53,401 nucleotides of DNA, taken from Sphaerimonospora mesophila NBRC 14179 = JCM 3151 (GTDB taxonomy: Bacteria > Actinomycetota > Actinomycetes > Streptosporangiales > Streptosporangiaceae). The notes under the pieces are model-generated. The model made no database searches and had not been told where the DNA came from. It worked only from the letters and a program-made list of their open reading frames with translations. Below, piece by piece: positions 43,185 through 51,319 of the stretch; the first letter of the stretch is position 1; every line of letters begins with the position of its first letter. The stretch spans positions 1 through 53,401 of the forward strand of contig BCRI01000041.1 of the NCBI GenBank assembly GCA_001552515.1, in the 5' to 3' direction. The position numbers and the translations under genes are program-made.

Positions 43185-43868
43185 ATGTCCGAAAGTGCCG
43201 AGCCAACAGCGATACGTACTGTTGAACGTGCGCTTCGCCTCGCTCACATCGTCGCCACCAGTTCTGGCGGCCTAACTCTCACCGCCGCGGCACGAGAGGC
43301 CGATCTGGCTCTGAGCACCACCGCGCGCCTGTTGAAGGCGCTCGAGGTGTCGGGTTTCGTCTGGCGGGACTCCTCCAGCCTCTACCATGCCGGGCCGCGG
43401 ATGCTCCAGGCGGGCGCCATCGCCCTCGGCAACCTGCCGATTTACAAGGTCGCCGAGCCGCACCTAAGAGATCTCGCCGACTTCACCGGTGAGACCGCGT
43501 ACCTGGTCGTCCCCGAAGGCGACGACCACGCGCTCTACCTGCGTCAGGTGGAGAGCCCTCGCGCCATCCGGCACGCGACATGGGCGGGGCGGGCGATCCC
43601 CACGATCGGCACCGCCGTGGGGGCCGCGCTGAAGGGGCGGCTCACCGCCGGCGGTTTCACGACGTCCCGCGGGACCACGGTCGAGCCGGAGGCGGCGGCC
43701 GCCGCCGCACCCGTACACGACTCGACCGGGTCCATCGTGGCGGCCCTCAGCATCATCGGGCCGTCGTTCCGCATCAGCGACGAAGACCTGCAGACCTTCG
43801 CCAGGGCGGTGGCCAAGCACGCCCAGTCGCTCTCGGCCGAGCTCGGCTTCTCCGGGGCCCTGCGCTGA
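43185..43868 (+). CDS. IclR-family transcriptional regulator
   Basis: A 227-residue regulator with an N-terminal winged HTH (AIRTVERALRLAHIVATSSGGLTLTAAAREADLALSTTARLLKALEVSGFVWRD) and a C-terminal IclR effector domain. The effector domain is slightly short (about 165 residues); after AVGAALKGRL the usual region is condensed by an Ala-rich stretch. It follows the transporter operon and is the likely regulator of the divergent hut/UbiD and transport genes. ATG 43185 has GAGGG upstream. Confidence 0.92.
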   Translation: MSESAEPTAIRTVERALRLAHIVATSSGGLTLTAAAREADLALSTTARLLKALEVSGFVWRDSSSLYHAGPRMLQAGAIALGNLPIYKVAEPHLRDLADFTGETAYLVVPEGDDHALYLRQVESPRAIRHATWAGRAIPTIGTAVGAALKGRLTAGGFTTSRGTTVEPEAAAAAAPVHDSTGSIVAALSIIGPSFRISDEDLQTFARAVAKHAQSLSAELGFSGALR

Positions 43869-43942
43869 CCGGCCGTTGGGGCCCTGCGCCGGCCGGCCGT
43901 CCCCTGGCGTGGCCTTGACGCTCGGCCCTTGGCGTACCGCGC

Positions 43943-45283
43943 TCAGCCTTCGGCGTATTGGGAGAGGAAAAGGGCCTCGGCGGTGATGACGCGCCGCAGT
44001 TCGTCCAGCACCACCCGCTCGTTGGGCGCGTGGATGGACGCGTGGTCGTCCTCGGCGCCGTAGAGGAGGATCTCGGCCTCGGGGAAGAGCCGGGCGAGCG
44101 AGGCGACCAGCGGGATCGAGCCGCCCTGGCCGACCTCGCGCGGCGCCTGGCCGAACGCGCGCGCCATCGCACGGCTGACGGCGGCGCGTGCCGGGCCCCC
44201 CGCGCCCGCGCGGAATCCGGTGCCCGTGGCGAAGTCGCCGAACGACACCTGGACACCCCACGGGGCGATCTTCCTGAGGAAACCGGTCACGTCGTCGAGC
44301 GCGGTCTTCGCGTCCCCTGACGGAGGGACGCGGATCGTGACCCGGGCCCGCGCCACCGCCTGGACCGCGTTGATCGCGCCCTGCACGCTGGGCACGTCGA
44401 GCCCGGTCACCGTGATGGCGTAGGACGCCCAGAGGCGGTCGGCCACGCTGCCCGTGCCGACGAGCGACACCCCGTCGAGCACGCCGGCCGTGGCGCGCAG
44501 CTCCTCCTCCGAGGAGCCCTGGCCGGGGAACGTGCCGCGGGCCAGGCCGGGCACGCACACGTCGCCGGCTTCGTCGTGCATCGCGGTGAGCATGCGCATG
44601 AGCGCGGCGAGCGCGTCGGGGGCGGCGCCGCCGAACGCGCCGCTGTGGACCGACTCGGCCAGCGTTCTGACCTCGACGGTGAACGCCGCCATGCCGCGCA
44701 GCGACGTCGTCAGCGTGGGGTCGCCGATGTACGGGTTGCCCACGTCGGCGATGACCATCGCGTCGGCGCGCACCAGCTCGGGATCGGTCTCGATGAAGTG
44801 CTCCAGCTGCTCCCCGGCGTACTCCTCCTGGCCCTCGATGATGACCTTGACGCCGACCGGGAACCGGCCCTGGAAGGCGCGCAGCGCCGCCACGTGGGTG
44901 ATCACGCCGCTCTTGTCGTCGGCGGCGCCCCTGCCGTACAGCACACCGTCGATCCTGGTCGGCTCGAACGGCGGCGTCTTCCACAGCGCCGGATCACCGG
45001 CGGGCTGCACGTCGTAGTGCGCGTAGAGCAGCACGGTGGGCGCCCCGGGCGGGGCCGGGGCCTCGCCGTAGACGGCGGGGAAGCTGCCCTCGATCGGGAT
45101 CTGCCGGACGTGCGGGAGGCCGGTCGAGCGCAGCAGCTGTTCGGTCAGCGCCGCCGCCTCGAGGACCGGGGCCTCCGGGTGGCCGGGAAAGGCGACGGAC
45201 GGGATGGCGACGAGCCGTTCGAGATCCTCGACCGTCTGCGGCATTCCCGCGTCGACCGCTGCTTCGATCTCCTCAGGTGTCAC
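43943..45283 (-). CDS. M20-family dipeptidase (ArgE/DapE-like)
   Basis: A 446-residue cytoplasmic metallopeptidase. Metal and catalytic motifs are LLYAHYDVQPAGD (H, and D acting through the base), GRGAADDKSG (bridging Asp), EGQEEYAGEQL (general base Glu-Glu) and a C-terminal DDHASIHAPNE. The family cleaves dipeptides and N-acyl amino acids. GTG 45283 is preceded by GGAGAG on the minus strand. Convergent with the IclR gene and divergent from the aminotransferase at 45555. Confidence 0.92.
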   Translation of the reverse strand: MTPEEIEAAVDAGMPQTVEDLERLVAIPSVAFPGHPEAPVLEAAALTEQLLRSTGLPHVRQIPIEGSFPAVYGEAPAPPGAPTVLLYAHYDVQPAGDPALWKTPPFEPTRIDGVLYGRGAADDKSGVITHVAALRAFQGRFPVGVKVIIEGQEEYAGEQLEHFIETDPELVRADAMVIADVGNPYIGDPTLTTSLRGMAAFTVEVRTLAESVHSGAFGGAAPDALAALMRMLTAMHDEAGDVCVPGLARGTFPGQGSSEEELRATAGVLDGVSLVGTGSVADRLWASYAITVTGLDVPSVQGAINAVQAVARARVTIRVPPSGDAKTALDDVTGFLRKIAPWGVQVSFGDFATGTGFRAGAGGPARAAVSRAMARAFGQAPREVGQGGSIPLVASLARLFPEAEILLYGAEDDHASIHAPNERVVLDELRRVITAEALFLSQYAEG

Positions 45284-45554
45284 GGCGTCTCTCCGGAGGT
45301 GGGTGGTGTTCGATCATGTGCCGCCTGGCGGTCCAACCCATTGGATCACACCACGTGGACCTCGGGAGACCGGCCCCGGATGCGGGTGGCCGCCGGTGGA
45401 TCGTGTGTAGATCAATGTTGACGGATTTCGTTGTCGTTGCAGGACGACATCGCGGATTCCGAGGTGTTTTCACAATGACGCCACGTAATCACTTGGCAAA
45501 ACCTTGCAAGACGGGCAAACTGGGTAGAGCACCGATCACATAGGGAAGGTTGCG
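45284..45554. other. Divergent promoter region, dipeptidase / aminotransferase
   Basis: A 271-nt gap between divergent genes. There is no gene and no clear palindrome; promoters for both sides must lie here. Confidence 0.4.
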
Positions 45555-46931
45555 ATGACCCGCGTTCTTAAGGCCGCGCAGGACAATCTCTGGATGCACT
45601 TCACCCGTCACGGCGCTTACGACGGGTCGGACGTGCCGATGATCGTCCGAGGTGAGGGCGCGTACGTCTACGACATCAACGGCAAGCGTTACCTCGACGG
45701 TCTGGCGGGTCTGTTCGTGGTCCAGGTCGGCCACGGCCGCGTCGAGCTCGCCGAGGCCGCCGCCAAGCAGGCCCAGGAGCTCGCGTTCTTCCCGCTGTGG
45801 TCCTACGCGCATCCCAAGGCGGCGGAGCTGGCCGAGAGGCTGGCCGGGCTCACCCCCGGCGACCTCAACCGGGTCTTCTTCACCACCGGTGGCGGCGAGG
45901 CCGTGGAATCGGCGTGGAAGCTCGCCAAGCAGTACTTCAAGCTTCGCGGCAAGCCGCTGAAGACCAAGGTGGTCAGCAGGTCCATCGCCTACCACGGCAC
46001 CACCCAGGGCGCGCTGTCCATCACCGGCATCCCCGGACTCAAGCAGGACTTCGAACCGCTGGTGCCCGGTGCGGTCAAGGCGCCCAACACCAACCTCTAC
46101 CGGGCCGACGAGATCTCGGGTTTCGACGGTCTGGAAAAGGACGCCGAGGCGTTCGGCCGCTGGGCGGCCGACCAGGTCGGCAAGGCCATCGAGATGGAGG
46201 GCCCGGACACCGTGGCCGCCGTCTTCGTCGAGCCAGTGCAGAACTCCGGGGGATGCTTCCCGCCGCCGCCCGGATACTTCCAGCGGCTGCGGGAGATCTG
46301 CGACGCCTACGACGTGCTGCTGGTCTCCGACGAGGTCATCTGCGCGTTCGGCCGGCTCGGCACGATGTTCGGCGGGCAGAAGTTCGACTACGTGCCGGAC
46401 ATCATCACCTGTGCCAAGGGACTGACCAGCGGATACGCGCCGATCGGCGCCATGATCGTCTCAGACCGGCTGTTCGAGCCGTTCCGGCACGGCACGACGG
46501 TCTTCGCGCACGGGTACACGTTCGGCGGTCACCCGGTGTCGTCCGCGGTGGCCCTGGCGAACCTCGACATCTTCGAGCGTGAGGATCTGCTCGGCCACGT
46601 GACCGCCAACGAGCCGGTCTTCCGCGCCACGCTGGAGAGGCTGCGCGACCTGCCGATCGTCGGCGACGTCCGCGGGTCGGGCTACTTCTACGGCATCGAA
46701 CTGGTCAAGGACAAGTCAACCAAGCAGACGTTCAACGAGGAGGAGTCCGAGCGGCTGCTGCGCGGCTTCCTGTCCAAGGCGTTGTACGACGCCGGGCTCT
46801 ACTGCCGCGCCGACGACCGGGGCGACCCGGTCGTCCAGCTCGCCCCGCCACTGATCTGCGGGCCCAAGGAGTTCGACGAGATCGAGTCGATTCTCCGTTC
46901 CGTTCTCACCGAGGCCTGGACCCGCCTCTGA
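45555..46931 (+). CDS. Class III aminotransferase, omega-amine:pyruvate type
   Basis: A 458-residue PLP enzyme of aminotransferase class III. PLP features are TTGGGEAVESAWKLAK, YHGTTQGALSITG, the Asp loop LLVSDEVICAFGR, and the Schiff-base Lys288 in CAKGLTSGYAPIG. It resembles putrescine/beta-alanine:pyruvate aminotransferases. An alanine dehydrogenase gene lies 72 nt downstream in the same direction. Together they can move an amino group from an amine to pyruvate and then release it as ammonia while regenerating pyruvate. Substrate amine not identified. Confidence 0.9.
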   Translation: MTRVLKAAQDNLWMHFTRHGAYDGSDVPMIVRGEGAYVYDINGKRYLDGLAGLFVVQVGHGRVELAEAAAKQAQELAFFPLWSYAHPKAAELAERLAGLTPGDLNRVFFTTGGGEAVESAWKLAKQYFKLRGKPLKTKVVSRSIAYHGTTQGALSITGIPGLKQDFEPLVPGAVKAPNTNLYRADEISGFDGLEKDAEAFGRWAADQVGKAIEMEGPDTVAAVFVEPVQNSGGCFPPPPGYFQRLREICDAYDVLLVSDEVICAFGRLGTMFGGQKFDYVPDIITCAKGLTSGYAPIGAMIVSDRLFEPFRHGTTVFAHGYTFGGHPVSSAVALANLDIFEREDLLGHVTANEPVFRATLERLRDLPIVGDVRGSGYFYGIELVKDKSTKQTFNEEESERLLRGFLSKALYDAGLYCRADDRGDPVVQLAPPLICGPKEFDEIESILRSVLTEAWTRL

Positions 46932-47003
46932 CGGTTTACCCTCGTACGGCTGCGCCTACCGGCGCGCGGACTTTGCCGAGCACCGTGTGAAAGGACCCTT
47001 TCC

Positions 47004-48119
47004 ATGAAGATCGGTGTGCCTACCGAGGTCAAGAGCCACGAGAACCGGGTCGCCGCGACACCCGCAGGCGTCCACGAGCTAGTCCGCAGGGGCCATTCCG
47101 TCAGCGTCCAGAAGGGCGCGGGACTCGGATCCCACATAACCGACGAGGAGTACCTGGCCGCCGGAGCCGAGATCGAGGAGAACGCCGACCGCGTCTGGGC
47201 CGAGGCCGAGCTGGTTCTCAAGGTCAAGGAGCCGGTGGCCGAGGAGTATCACCGGCTCCGCGAGAACCAGGTGCTGTTCACCTACCTCCACCTCGCGGCG
47301 TCCCGCCCTTGCACCGACGCGCTGCTGTCGGCCGGGACCACCGCCATCGCGTACGAAACCGTGCAGGCCGGCGGCACGCTGCCGCTGCTCGCCCCGATGT
47401 CGGAGGTGGCGGGCCGTCTCGCCCCGCAGGTCGGCGCGTACAACCTCATGCGCGTCAACGGAGGCCGCGGAGTGCTGCCGGGTGGGGTGCCCGGCGTCTC
47501 CCCGGCCAAGGTCGTCGTCATCGGCGCCGGCGTCTCCGGGTTCAACGCGGCCCAGGTCGCCGTAGGGATGGGCGCCGAGGTCACGATCCTCGACGTCAAC
47601 ATCGACAGACTGCGGCACATCGACGCCATCTACCAGGGCCGCATGAAGACGCTCGTGTCGACCTCCTACGCCATAGAGCGGGCCGTGCTCGAGGCTGATC
47701 TGGTCGTCGGCGCCGTGCTCATTCCAGGGGCCAAGGCTCCGACGCTCGTCTCCGACGAGCTGGTCTCCCGGATGAGGCCGGGCGCCGTTTTCGTCGACAT
47801 CGCGATCGACCAGGGCGGCTGCTTCGAGGACTCCCACCCCACCACCCACGACCAGCCGACCTTCCCGGTGCACGGCGCCGTCTTCTACTGTGTCGCCAAC
47901 ATGCCGGGTTCCGTCCCCAACACCTCCACGTACGCTCTGACCAACGCGACGCTGCCGTACGTGCTGAGGCTGGCCGATCACGGCTGGCGCGACGCGCTGC
48001 TCGCCGACCCCGCGCTCCGGCTCGGGCTCAACACCCATGCCGGGGTGGTGACCAACGAGCCGGTCGCGGTGGCGCACAGGCTGGAGTTCACACCGGCCGA
48101 CGTGGTCCTCGCCGCTTAG
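47004..48119 (+). CDS. ald: Alanine dehydrogenase
   Basis: NAD-dependent oxidative deamination of L-alanine to pyruvate and ammonia. The 371 residues start MKIGVPTEVKSHENRVA, the exact family signature, followed by LVLKVKEPVAEEY, LFTYLHLAA (catalytic His), the Rossmann glycine motif KVVVIGAGVSGFNAAQVAVGMGA and MPGSVPNTSTYALTNATLPY. The length is normal. A ribosome site (GAAAGGA) precedes ATG 47004. It lies downstream of the aminotransferase and ends before a strong hairpin. Confidence 0.97.
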   Translation: MKIGVPTEVKSHENRVAATPAGVHELVRRGHSVSVQKGAGLGSHITDEEYLAAGAEIEENADRVWAEAELVLKVKEPVAEEYHRLRENQVLFTYLHLAASRPCTDALLSAGTTAIAYETVQAGGTLPLLAPMSEVAGRLAPQVGAYNLMRVNGGRGVLPGGVPGVSPAKVVVIGAGVSGFNAAQVAVGMGAEVTILDVNIDRLRHIDAIYQGRMKTLVSTSYAIERAVLEADLVVGAVLIPGAKAPTLVSDELVSRMRPGAVFVDIAIDQGGCFEDSHPTTHDQPTFPVHGAVFYCVANMPGSVPNTSTYALTNATLPYVLRLADHGWRDALLADPALRLGLNTHAGVVTNEPVAVAHRLEFTPADVVLAA

Positions 48120-48345
48120 CGCATCGATCGGGCGACGGACACCGCTGAGGGTCTCGGCCGCTTATCGGTTCCGGTCGCTGCGCCGGGAGGAAGCTCCGGT
48201 CCGCTGCCGGGCCCCGCCGAGCGGGGCCCGGCATGCGGTCCTCGCTCCCTCCCGCTCCGCTCCCTGCCACCTTGGCCGACGATCACTTGACCGACCCCTC
48301 CAGGTCGTCGTGTCCCCGGGGCGTCCATGGCCGGGACTCGCCCGT
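48120..48345. other. Convergent intergenic region
   Basis: The 226-nt gap between ald and the Sel1-repeat gene holds only the terminator hairpin below; no gene of its own is seen. Confidence 0.5.
48205..48233. terminator. Strong hairpin between convergent ald and Sel1 genes
   Basis: Perfect 13-bp stem TGCCGGGCCCCGC / GCGGGGCCCGGCA (48205-48217 and 48221-48233) with a 3-nt loop CGA. No T-run. Likely bidirectional. Confidence 0.75.
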
Positions 48346-49851
48346 CTAGCGGAGGCCGAGTCCCCGGCGCAGGTCGCGCGCGGTTACCAGGACGTGCGCG
48401 ACCTCGGCCGGGGTCGGCCAGGGCGCCGTGCCCGGATGCAGCAGGGTCGCCCGCACCGAGCAGAGGTGCTCGATCGCGGTGGTGTGCAGGCCGCTGGTCT
48501 CGGCCAGGCGGCGGATCGGGTCAGCCTGTTCCGGCAGCCCCCGGATGACGAGATCCCACGTGCCGATGATCTCGATCAGGTCATGCTCGCCGGGCGCGGG
48601 CGCACCCCGCCGACCGGCGGCGAGCACCGCAAGCTCCGCGCGGGCCGACTGGTCCGGCTTGACCGGCCGGTCCCAGTACGGCGCGGGCGGATACAGCAAC
48701 GGTTGCTCCCCGTGGGGGCAGTCGTGTGAGCGGGCCAGCACATCGCGCAGCTCGGCGGCGGCCCGGCGGTGCCCGCGCGCTGCGGCCATCCGGAACCAGT
48801 GCCGCGCGCCCATGAGGTCGCCATGCTCGGAGACCAGCAGCAGGCCCAGGTTGTAGGCGGCATCGGGATCGTCCGCGGCGGCGGCCAGGCCGAGCCAGTA
48901 GCCGGCCGCCGCCCGTTCGCCCATCTCCACGCAGACGAGGCCCGTCAGGCGCTGGCCCTCGACGTGCCCGGTGCGCGCGGCCAGTTCGAAGTACGTCCGC
49001 GCGGCGGAGAGGTCCCTCCTGGCCAGGGTGAGCCCGCCGAGGCGGCAGGCGGCGCCGGGGTGATCCGCCCGGGCCCTGATCGCGAGCCGATAGGACTCTT
49101 CCGCGCGATCGTCGTTGCCCATCGCCTGCATCAACAGGCCCAGATGGTAGGCGCCCTCGGCGTGACCGCCCCGGGCGGCGTACTCCCACCAGTGACCCGC
49201 CTCGGCCTCGTCGCCCGCCGCGTAACCGAGGACCCCGAGGTCGTGTGCGGACCGCAGGTCGCCCTCCAGCGCCGCCTTCGTGTGCCAGTGGCGGGCACCG
49301 GTGAGCTGCCCCTCGTCCTCGCTCAGCAGCGCGAGCCGCCGGGCCGCTCCGGCCGTGCCGTTCTCCGCCGCCATCTCGAGCCAGCGCCGTGCGGCCGGCA
49401 CGTCGCCCCGCCGGTCCAGCAGGAGGACGGCCAGTTTGACCGCGGCCTCGGCGTCACCGGTCCCGGCCGCCTTCTCGTACCAGCCGATCGCCTCCTCCGG
49501 CGTCCCGTGCCGCTGGTGCCAGACCCCCAGGTTGAAGGCGCTGTCGACGTTCCCCACCCGGGCGGCCCGCTCCCACCAGTGCCTGGCCGCCCACCGGTCT
49601 CCACGCTCGGCGCACCGGCGGCCGAGGCGGTGGGCCGCGTCCGGGTCACCGCCCTGGGCCGCGGCGAGCAGGGACTCCTCGACCGGGTCCAGGGGCCGTA
49701 CGCCCCGGGACGCGTTCGGGGCGGGGCGTACGCCCCGGGATGCTTCCGGGACCTGGATGCCCCGGAGCCGGATGTCCGGCTGTGCCGGAGCGGCCTCGGT
49801 GGTTCCCACGAAAGTCATGGGAGACAGCGTGACATGTAATCCGGTCGTCAC
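48346..49851 (-). CDS. Sel1/TPR-repeat protein
   Basis: A 501-residue cytoplasmic protein. After a 50-residue leader containing ASRGVRP twice, residues about 55-370 are a row of Sel1-like repeats (for example DSAFNLGVWHQRHGTPEEAIGWYEKAAGTG, AAYNLGLLLVSEHGDLMGARHWFRMAAARG), roughly nine units. The last 130 residues are a helical domain without a motif I know. Sel1 repeats make protein-protein contacts. Adjacent upstream (7 nt) on the same strand is the TauE-type transporter, so the two may be co-transcribed with the transporter first. Confidence 0.85.
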   Translation of the reverse strand: MTTGLHVTLSPMTFVGTTEAAPAQPDIRLRGIQVPEASRGVRPAPNASRGVRPLDPVEESLLAAAQGGDPDAAHRLGRRCAERGDRWAARHWWERAARVGNVDSAFNLGVWHQRHGTPEEAIGWYEKAAGTGDAEAAVKLAVLLLDRRGDVPAARRWLEMAAENGTAGAARRLALLSEDEGQLTGARHWHTKAALEGDLRSAHDLGVLGYAAGDEAEAGHWWEYAARGGHAEGAYHLGLLMQAMGNDDRAEESYRLAIRARADHPGAACRLGGLTLARRDLSAARTYFELAARTGHVEGQRLTGLVCVEMGERAAAGYWLGLAAAADDPDAAYNLGLLLVSEHGDLMGARHWFRMAAARGHRRAAAELRDVLARSHDCPHGEQPLLYPPAPYWDRPVKPDQSARAELAVLAAGRRGAPAPGEHDLIEIIGTWDLVIRGLPEQADPIRRLAETSGLHTTAIEHLCSVRATLLHPGTAPWPTPAEVAHVLVTARDLRRGLGLR

Positions 49852-49857
49852 GGAGCG

Positions 49858-51180
49858 TTATTTCAAAGTCCTTTGGCCCGCAGGAATCTTCTCGAACGCG
49901 ATGAAACCGACATACATCCCCATGCCGCAGGCGTAGCGAAGTCGCCCCGGTTCGCGTGGCGCGAGCCGTACCGACTGCCGGCCGGTGACGGGCAGCACCA
50001 GGTCACGGCCGTCGATGGAGAGCGTGCGAGTGCAGCCGTGGTTGTCGTGGGAGCGGAACACGATCTCGGTCGGGCGGTCCGCGACGGCACGGACGACGCC
50101 GGGGCGAAACCCGTCGGCGGTCGCCCAGATCGTGAGGTGCTGGACGCCGTCGGGTCCCTGGCGGGCGAACGTGGCGGATGCGGCGGCCGGGCCGAGATCG
50201 GGCAGCCATCCGCCCAGCCGGAGCCCCGACCCTACCGTGAAGATTCCGGCCGCGAGGGCGGCGACACCGGCCAGCATGGTCAGCGGGCCCGGCCGCCTCC
50301 CGGCGACCCGGCGCAGCAGCAGTCCCAGCGCGGCGAAGGCGGGCACCGTTCCGACGGCGAACCCCCCGAGAACCGCCGCGCCGCCCAGGGCGCTTCCCGT
50401 GGAGACCGCCACGATCTCCATGCTGATCGTCACCCCGCAGGGAACGAGGATCGTGGCGAGCCCGAGGGCGATGGCCCGGAGGACCCCCGCTGGTTCTCCC
50501 GGTTTCGTCGCCCCGCGCGTCACGTGTGCAGAACGATGTGCACAATCGTGTGCCGAACCTTGTCTGGAACCGTCTGCCGAGCCGTCTGCCGAGCCGTGTG
50601 CCGAACCTTGTGTGGAACCGTCTGCCGAACCTTGTGCCGAGCCGTGTGCAGAACCGCGTGCGGACCTGTCTGCCGAGCCGTGTGCGGAACCGCGTGTGGA
50701 ACCGTCAGCCGATCCGTGTACCGATCCGTGTGACGCGCATCCCGAGGGGCGTCTGCCCGCGAAGAGCAGGCGTACGGCGAAGGCGAGCACCGCGATCCCG
50801 GCGGCGACGAGGAACACGGCCCTGGCCCGCGGACCGATCTGTACGGCCGAGCCCACCAGGCCGAGCAGCGCGCCGGCGGCGAGATGGGACAGCAGTCTCG
50901 CCGACAGGAACACCCCAACCACGGTCAGGTCACGTCTCGATCCGCCGGAGAGCACCCGATCCGTGGTGGCCGGACATGTGCCGGTTTTATGGTTGATGTC
51001 GGTTTTACGGGTCGTGTCGGGTTCGGTGTTGGTGGGATGTCGGCAGGGGGGCGTCGCGGTCCTGTGCCGAGATGGGCCGACCAGGCCGATGAGCAGGCCG
51101 CCCTGTACGGCCGTGCATGATGCGGTGCCGGCGGCGAGACCCGCGGCGACTCCGCCGGCGAACAGGGCAGCCGGATCCAT
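49858..51180 (-). CDS. TauE/SafE-like transporter with His/Asp repeat loop and cupredoxin-like tail
   Basis: A 440-residue protein. About six TM helices in two blocks (before and after the loop) resemble the TauE/SafE/UreH-type fold (AALFAGGVAAGLAAGTASCTAVQGGLLIGLVG; GLATILVPCGVTISMEIVAVSTG). Between the blocks lies about 70 residues of Gly-Ser-Ala-His/Asp/Gln four-residue units. The C-terminal domain, outside, ends DNHGCTRTLSIDG...LRYACGMGMYVG, a cupredoxin-like pattern with Cys/Met/His ligands. A metal exporter or importer, perhaps copper, is plausible. ATG 51180 (MDPAALF) is chosen; a GTG-initiated longer frame exists to 51222. Confidence 0.78.
   Translation of the reverse strand: MDPAALFAGGVAAGLAAGTASCTAVQGGLLIGLVGPSRHRTATPPCRHPTNTEPDTTRKTDINHKTGTCPATTDRVLSGGSRRDLTVVGVFLSARLLSHLAAGALLGLVGSAVQIGPRARAVFLVAAGIAVLAFAVRLLFAGRRPSGCASHGSVHGSADGSTRGSAHGSADRSARGSAHGSAQGSADGSTQGSAHGSADGSADGSRQGSAHDCAHRSAHVTRGATKPGEPAGVLRAIALGLATILVPCGVTISMEIVAVSTGSALGGAAVLGGFAVGTVPAFAALGLLLRRVAGRRPGPLTMLAGVAALAAGIFTVGSGLRLGGWLPDLGPAAASATFARQGPDGVQHLTIWATADGFRPGVVRAVADRPTEIVFRSHDNHGCTRTLSIDGRDLVLPVTGRQSVRLAPREPGRLRYACGMGMYVGFIAFEKIPAGQRTLK
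50523..50737. repeat. 12-bp tandem repeat array inside the transporter gene
   Basis: About 17 imperfect copies of a 12-bp unit of the form GTGTGCCGAACC (plus strand). Read on the minus strand they encode GSAH, GSAD, GSAQ, GSTQ and similar four-residue units. Confidence 0.85.
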
Positions 51181-51319
51181 GTTCGCAACGTAACGTGGCC
51201 AATCGGGAGCGACCAGTAACATTTGCCTGGCTCCCCGGCAGGCGACTCATTCTCGACGGTGACAGGCCGCCGGAGCCGCCTACCGGGGGGCAGGTCAGTG
51301 GGTGTCTCGAGCTGTCCGC
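51181..51319. other. Spacer between TauE-like and MerR genes
   Basis: 139 nt, no gene. It carries the upstream region of the transporter gene on the minus strand; no ribosome site is clear before ATG 51180. Confidence 0.3.

Noticed and set aside
43043-43225. 60-residue forward frame before the IclR gene
   Set aside because: Cys/Arg-rich content with no motif, overlapping the IclR start.
50523-50737. Suspicion of a CRISPR array
   Set aside because: The repeats are 12 bp, contiguous and in frame, with no spacers or cas genes.
49985-51193. 402-residue forward frame over the transporter, with CAEP repeats
   Set aside because: It mirrors the 12-bp repeat array on the opposite strand; the minus strand encodes TM helices and a cupredoxin-like domain.
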